In this document: positions 63,812-64,000 of the stretch, in pieces
Layout of the letters: every line of letters starts with the position of its first letter
How positions within the stretch are numbered: position 1 is the first letter of the stretch
NCBI GenBank assembly: GCA_910576325.1
Contig: CAJTIM010000022.1
Span: forward strand, 16,108-80,107
Direction of reading: 5' to 3'
DNA: 64,000 nt
Source: Clostridia bacterium
Lineage (GTDB): Bacteria > Bacillota > Clostridia > Lachnospirales > Lachnospiraceae
Notes under the pieces: generated by a model
Told to the model about the DNA's origin: nothing
The model's input: the letters and a program-made list of their open reading frames with translations, nothing else
Databases searched by the model: none
Position numbers and translations under genes: made by a program

Positions 63812-63952
63812 GTCCAGTTTTTCGTGCAGATGGCTTTCGATATAGTCGATTGAATATTCCGGCTTCCGTGCCCCTGCTGTCCGGTGATAGGAAACCGCAA
63901 ATCCGTTTTTAAGGAAACCGGCATTCCGGAGCTGGAAACCATTAGCATATAT

Positions 63953-64000
63953 CCTTTAGAATGTAAGCATGCACCGTAAGGTGTAAATACATTCTAAGGG
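63953..64000. repeat. Inverted repeat at the window edge
   Basis: Thirteen-base arms with one mismatch (63953-63965 and 63988-64000, TTTAGAATGTA-type) enclose a further small CACC/GGTG pairing. An AAAGGATAT ribosome site with an out-of-frame ATG at 63948 lies beside it. It could be a terminator hairpin or the end of a mobile element; the window stops here. Confidence 0.45.

Overview
The window looks like a chromosomal segment of an anaerobic, spore-forming Firmicute, most likely family Lachnospiraceae. The reasons are a clostridial 2[4Fe-4S] ferredoxin, a DUF1858 redox protein, MecA, CwlD, a YaaH-like GH18 protein, YesM/YesN-type sugar regulation, strong AGGAGG ribosome sites and medium G+C. 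No species is claimed.

Layout. (1) 0-6.3 kb: a pentose-type sugar module (ribose-type binding lipoprotein, ribokinase, DeoR regulator) around a sugar-nucleotide reductase-like gene, then an rpiB-upp-dCMP deaminase operon. (2) 6.3-15.1 kb: an alpha-galactoside operon (binding lipoprotein, two permeases, GH36 enzyme) with its YesM/YesN two-component pair. (3) 15.2-30.1 kb: ordinary core genes: cwlD, GH18, mecA, DUF1858, ferredoxin, a MerR regulator, gdpP-rplI-dnaB, rpsF-ssb-rpsR, sirtuin, sortase B, phosphopantetheinyl transferase, and an SPFH protein with a ribbon-helix-helix-like partner. (4) 30.2-53.5 kb: an accessory block, partly AT-rich. It holds a BceAB-like ABC transporter with a LuxR-type two-component system, a divergent TetR gene, a heterodimeric ABC exporter whose second half is frameshifted, a GHKL/LytTR pair beside a MacB-like ABC transporter, an ABC-2 exporter with two small lipoproteins, and a heavy-metal P-type ATPase with a free HMA protein and an ArsR regulator. 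(5) 53.5-56.9 kb: a CO-dehydrogenase-maturation-like cluster (two CooC-type ATPases, DUF3786, a zinc-ribbon-like protein, a MoxR fragment) without a catalytic subunit, next to a TetR gene. (6) 57.2-64 kb: tRNA-Cys and tRNA-Glu, a GH1 phospho-beta-glucosidase with a doubly broken PTS permease, remnants of a YczE-like membrane gene and an IS200-type transposase, a MATE exporter, and an AraC-GNAT gene with no visible start codon.

The most striking feature of the right half is gene decay. A CPBP protease, an OmpR response regulator with its kinase, an ABC exporter half, a MoxR ATPase, a PTS permease, a YczE protein and an IS200 transposase are all broken, mostly next to intact partners. The most interesting regulatory locus is 35.36-35.60 kb. 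There a 22-bp-arm terminator-like hairpin, a short upstream reading frame ending inside the hairpin, and a TetR-operator-like repeat shared by divergent promoters precede the BceAB-like operon. I found no CRISPR array, no rRNA, no complete insertion sequence and no clearly new defence system. All family assignments are from reading motifs by eye; no database search was run.
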